Made by a program: the position numbers and the translations under genes. Positions 61,858-64,000 of a stretch of DNA of 64,000 bases are shown here, in pieces. Source of the stretch: Planctobacterium sp047947135 (GTDB lineage: Bacteria > Pseudomonadota > Gammaproteobacteria > Enterobacterales > Alteromonadaceae); the NCBI GenBank assembly GCA_047947135.1, contig CP170457.1, positions 2,480,001 through 2,544,000 on the forward strand, given 5' to 3'. The notes beneath the pieces were generated by a model. The model saw only the letters and a list, made by a program, of their open reading frames with translations, searched no databases and was not told the DNA's origin. Every line of letters starts with the position of its first letter. The stretch's first letter is position 1.

Positions 61858-64000
61858 ATGACATCTCCTGTAATTGAAAAATTAGTTGAACTTCGAGGCA
61901 TCGAGTCTAATTTCTTGGATGCCTGGGGTAAACCTACAGTGGTGAGTGACGCCTCAAAGGCGAAACTTCTTGCAGCTATGGAATATAGTGTTGAAGACAC
62001 GGAAAAGTTGGAAAAGGAACTACAACAACAAATTGCTGATAATTGGATGCAGCCTCTTAATCCTGTGCAAGTAAATCGTGAAGGAGAAGAACTGGTTATC
62101 GCGGTTCGTTTGCCAATCGAATTGGTTAACGACAGTTATGACTTCGCTATCACGTTGGAAGACGGAAAAATTGTCAAACAGCAGGTAGTTCCATCAGACG
62201 GTGAACTCATTAATGTGACCCACATAGATGATGTGGAATTTCAGGAATATATCATTAGTGTCACTGAAGCGTTGCCACTGGGCTACCACAATCTGAATCT
62301 TCAGGCGAAAGATGGTGATAGTCTCGCCTCAATGCGTCTCATCATTGCTCCACTTTCCTGTTACAAACCTGATGAGATAGCCAAAGGCAGAAAAGTCTGG
62401 GGCCTAAGTGTTCAGCTATACTGTGTGCGTAGCGAGAAAAACTGGGGTGTAGGTGACTTTACAGACCTGACCTATCTCATTCAGCAGTCGGGCAGGCAAG
62501 GGGCGCAGTTTGTAGGCTTGAACCCTATTCACGCCTTATATCCGGCTAATCATCATGACTGCAGTCCATATGGACCGTCATCAAGACGTTGGCTTAATTT
62601 CATTTATATTGACGTTTCCCAAGTCGCCGGTTATGAACAGGAATCAGTGCAGGATATTGTCACCAGCCATGAGTTCCAGTCATCGTTACAACATGCTCGA
62701 AACGTCGACTATGTTGATTACGAAGCCGTTATCCAATTAAAACTGCGTGCGTTAAAAGCTATTTTTGAAACACAAAAAGCACAGTTAAGTAAAAAGGACA
62801 ACAAGCAAGGTAAAGCCTTTGCAGCATTTATCGAGCAGGGCGGCGAAAGTCTCGATATGTTAGCAACTTATGATGCGATGCAAGAGGTACTCTCGGCTGA
62901 AGGCAAAGAAAGCTGGGGCTGGCCAGTGTTTCCGGAAGAACTAAACGAATTTCATAAAGACGCCGTTGGTAAATTCAAACAAAAGCATCAAGACGCCATC
63001 TTGTTTTATATGTTCCTGCAATGGCAGGCAGCTTTGCAATTAGAAGCCGCGCAACAAACCGCTTATGACTCAGGGATGTGCATTGGCATTTATCGTGATT
63101 TGGCGGTAGGTGTCAGTGGCGGCAGCGCCGAGATTTGGGGAAATCGGGACTTGTATGTCACTGATGCGTCAGTCGGCGCTCCCCCCGACAGGCTTGGGCC
63201 GTTGGGTCAGGATTGGGGGTTGCCTCCGATGGATCCGGAAATACTTTATCAGCAGCAATATCAGCCAATTATCGATCTTTTCGATTCGAATATGCAGTCA
63301 TGTGGCGCTTTACGTATTGATCACGTGATGGCGTTGCTGCGTCTATGGTGGGTGCCTAAAGGATTATCTGCGAAAGAAGGTGGCTACGTATATTATCCGG
63401 TGGATGACTTACTGGGCATCCTTGCTTTGGAAAGTCATCGCCATCAAAGTCTGGTCATCGGTGAGGACTTAGGTACCGTTCCCGAGGAAATTCGAGTCAA
63501 GCTGGCCGAAAATGGGGTACATTCCTATCGCGTGTTCTTTTTCGAACAAGCTAAAGACGGAGGTTTTTATTCTCCTCATCATTATCCTGAACAATCCATG
63601 TCAACATTAACAACACATGATATGCCGACATTGATCGGTTATTGGCATTGTCTGGATTTGGAACTGGGTAAAGAGCTTGGGCTATATAATAGCGACGAAG
63701 TTTTGCAAGGGCTTTTCACCGACCGTCACGATCATAAACAGAAGATACTGGATACATTACATGGTCATAAATCTGTTCCCGACTGGATGGGACGCTATGT
63801 CGATGATGTCGCCATGCACAAAGAGCTTAATCATGGTATGCAATATCATATGGCCAAAGGTAGCAGTGCTTTGCTGAGTCTGCAGCTTGAAGATTGGCTG
63901 GAAATGGATAAGCCAGTAAATGTTCCTGGCACCTCAAATGAGTATCCAAACTGGAAACGCAAACTCACGCGGAATCTTGAGCAAATTTTCACAGATCCGG
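61858..64000 (+). CDS. malQ: 4-alpha-glucanotransferase (amylomaltase), 5' part
   Basis: Transfers alpha-1,4-glucan segments in maltodextrin and glycogen metabolism. The ORF is open from the ATG at 61858 to the window end, so the C-terminus is missing by a short stretch. GH77 features are WGLSVQLYCVRSEKNWGVGDF, the loop PYGPSSRRWLNFIYID, nucleophile region ALRIDHVMAL, acid/base VIGEDLGTVP and the third acid TTHDMPTLIGYW, ending in VPGTSNEYPNWKRKL. About 714 codons are visible. It is divergent from gapA with a 285-bp shared control region. Confidence 0.95.
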   Translation, partial: MTSPVIEKLVELRGIESNFLDAWGKPTVVSDASKAKLLAAMEYSVEDTEKLEKELQQQIADNWMQPLNPVQVNREGEELVIAVRLPIELVNDSYDFAITLEDGKIVKQQVVPSDGELINVTHIDDVEFQEYIISVTEALPLGYHNLNLQAKDGDSLASMRLIIAPLSCYKPDEIAKGRKVWGLSVQLYCVRSEKNWGVGDFTDLTYLIQQSGRQGAQFVGLNPIHALYPANHHDCSPYGPSSRRWLNFIYIDVSQVAGYEQESVQDIVTSHEFQSSLQHARNVDYVDYEAVIQLKLRALKAIFETQKAQLSKKDNKQGKAFAAFIEQGGESLDMLATYDAMQEVLSAEGKESWGWPVFPEELNEFHKDAVGKFKQKHQDAILFYMFLQWQAALQLEAAQQTAYDSGMCIGIYRDLAVGVSGGSAEIWGNRDLYVTDASVGAPPDRLGPLGQDWGLPPMDPEILYQQQYQPIIDLFDSNMQSCGALRIDHVMALLRLWWVPKGLSAKEGGYVYYPVDDLLGILALESHRHQSLVIGEDLGTVPEEIRVKLAENGVHSYRVFFFEQAKDGGFYSPHHYPEQSMSTLTTHDMPTLIGYWHCLDLELGKELGLYNSDEVLQGLFTDRHDHKQKILDTLHGHKSVPDWMGRYVDDVAMHKELNHGMQYHMAKGSSALLSLQLEDWLEMDKPVNVPGTSNEYPNWKRKLTRNLEQIFTDP

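Noticed and set aside
62555..63877. Several short plus-strand ORFs
   Set aside because: They are out-of-frame shadows within malQ, whose own frame is open to the window end.
1..64000. CRISPR array or cas genes
   Set aside because: No regularly spaced direct repeats and no Cas-like protein seen.

Overview
The window looks like a chromosomal segment of a marine gammaproteobacterium of the Alteromonadales type (Alteromonas / Paraglaciecola / Glaciecola relatives). This rests on the HexR-controlled Entner-Doudoroff cluster (pyk, hexR | zwf-pgl-edd-glk-eda), the gapA / hexose-6-phosphate mutarotase pair, tpiA-secG-tRNA-Leu, pqiABC and a SapC-family gene. The genus cannot be fixed by reading alone.

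Layout. 1-998: chromosomal tpiA (3' part), secG and tRNA-Leu(GAG). About 1000-31000: a mobile island abutting the 3' end of the tRNA. Its left arm reads toward the tRNA: a large serine recombinase whose ORF runs antisense through the tRNA, then a mobilization block (VirD2-like relaxase, MobC-like protein, VWA-fold exported protein, membrane protein, VirD4/TraD coupling ATPase, small membrane proteins). No VirB4-type ATPase or other secretion-channel gene is seen, which suggests an integrative mobilizable element. Its cargo is defence-rich: a 1264-aa STAND-type ATPase with a TPR-like C-terminal half; a type I restriction operon (HTH gene, hsdR, hsdS, prrC-like anticodon nuclease, hsdM) followed by a DUF91-like PD-(D/E)XK protein; and an ArdA antirestriction gene behind a highly structured leader. 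An IS21-family element (23783-26319, 6-bp target duplication) follows. Beyond it are an uncharacterised divergent pair (519 aa and 319 aa), an exported protein and a solitary tyrosine recombinase. The right end of the island was not located, and rimP-nusA, usually found beyond this tRNA, does not appear.

31-37 kb: small accessory genes, including two HTH proteins around an operator-like region, a polytopic membrane protein, and a 68-aa exported peptide carrying two copies of the nonapeptide RHGDNKPDP encoded with mostly different codons. Then come a REC-GGDEF response regulator, a periplasmic solute-binding protein, DUF6471 and SapC-family genes. 37-42 kb: a membrane diguanylate cyclase and pqiABC. 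42-50 kb: central carbon metabolism, with HexR-like boxes at pyk, in the hexR/zwf divergent region and weaker candidates at gapA/malQ.

50-59 kb: a minus-strand chaperone-usher fimbrial locus (three paralogous pilins, chaperone, usher, tip/adhesin-like protein). The first pilin is split by a second IS21-family element (56266-58860, 5-bp duplication ACGGT); removing the element and one repeat restores an in-frame 162-aa pilin. A 103-bp hairpin with a T-run ends that pilin's transcript. 59-64 kb: the mutarotase gene, gapA and, divergently, malQ, which runs off the window end.
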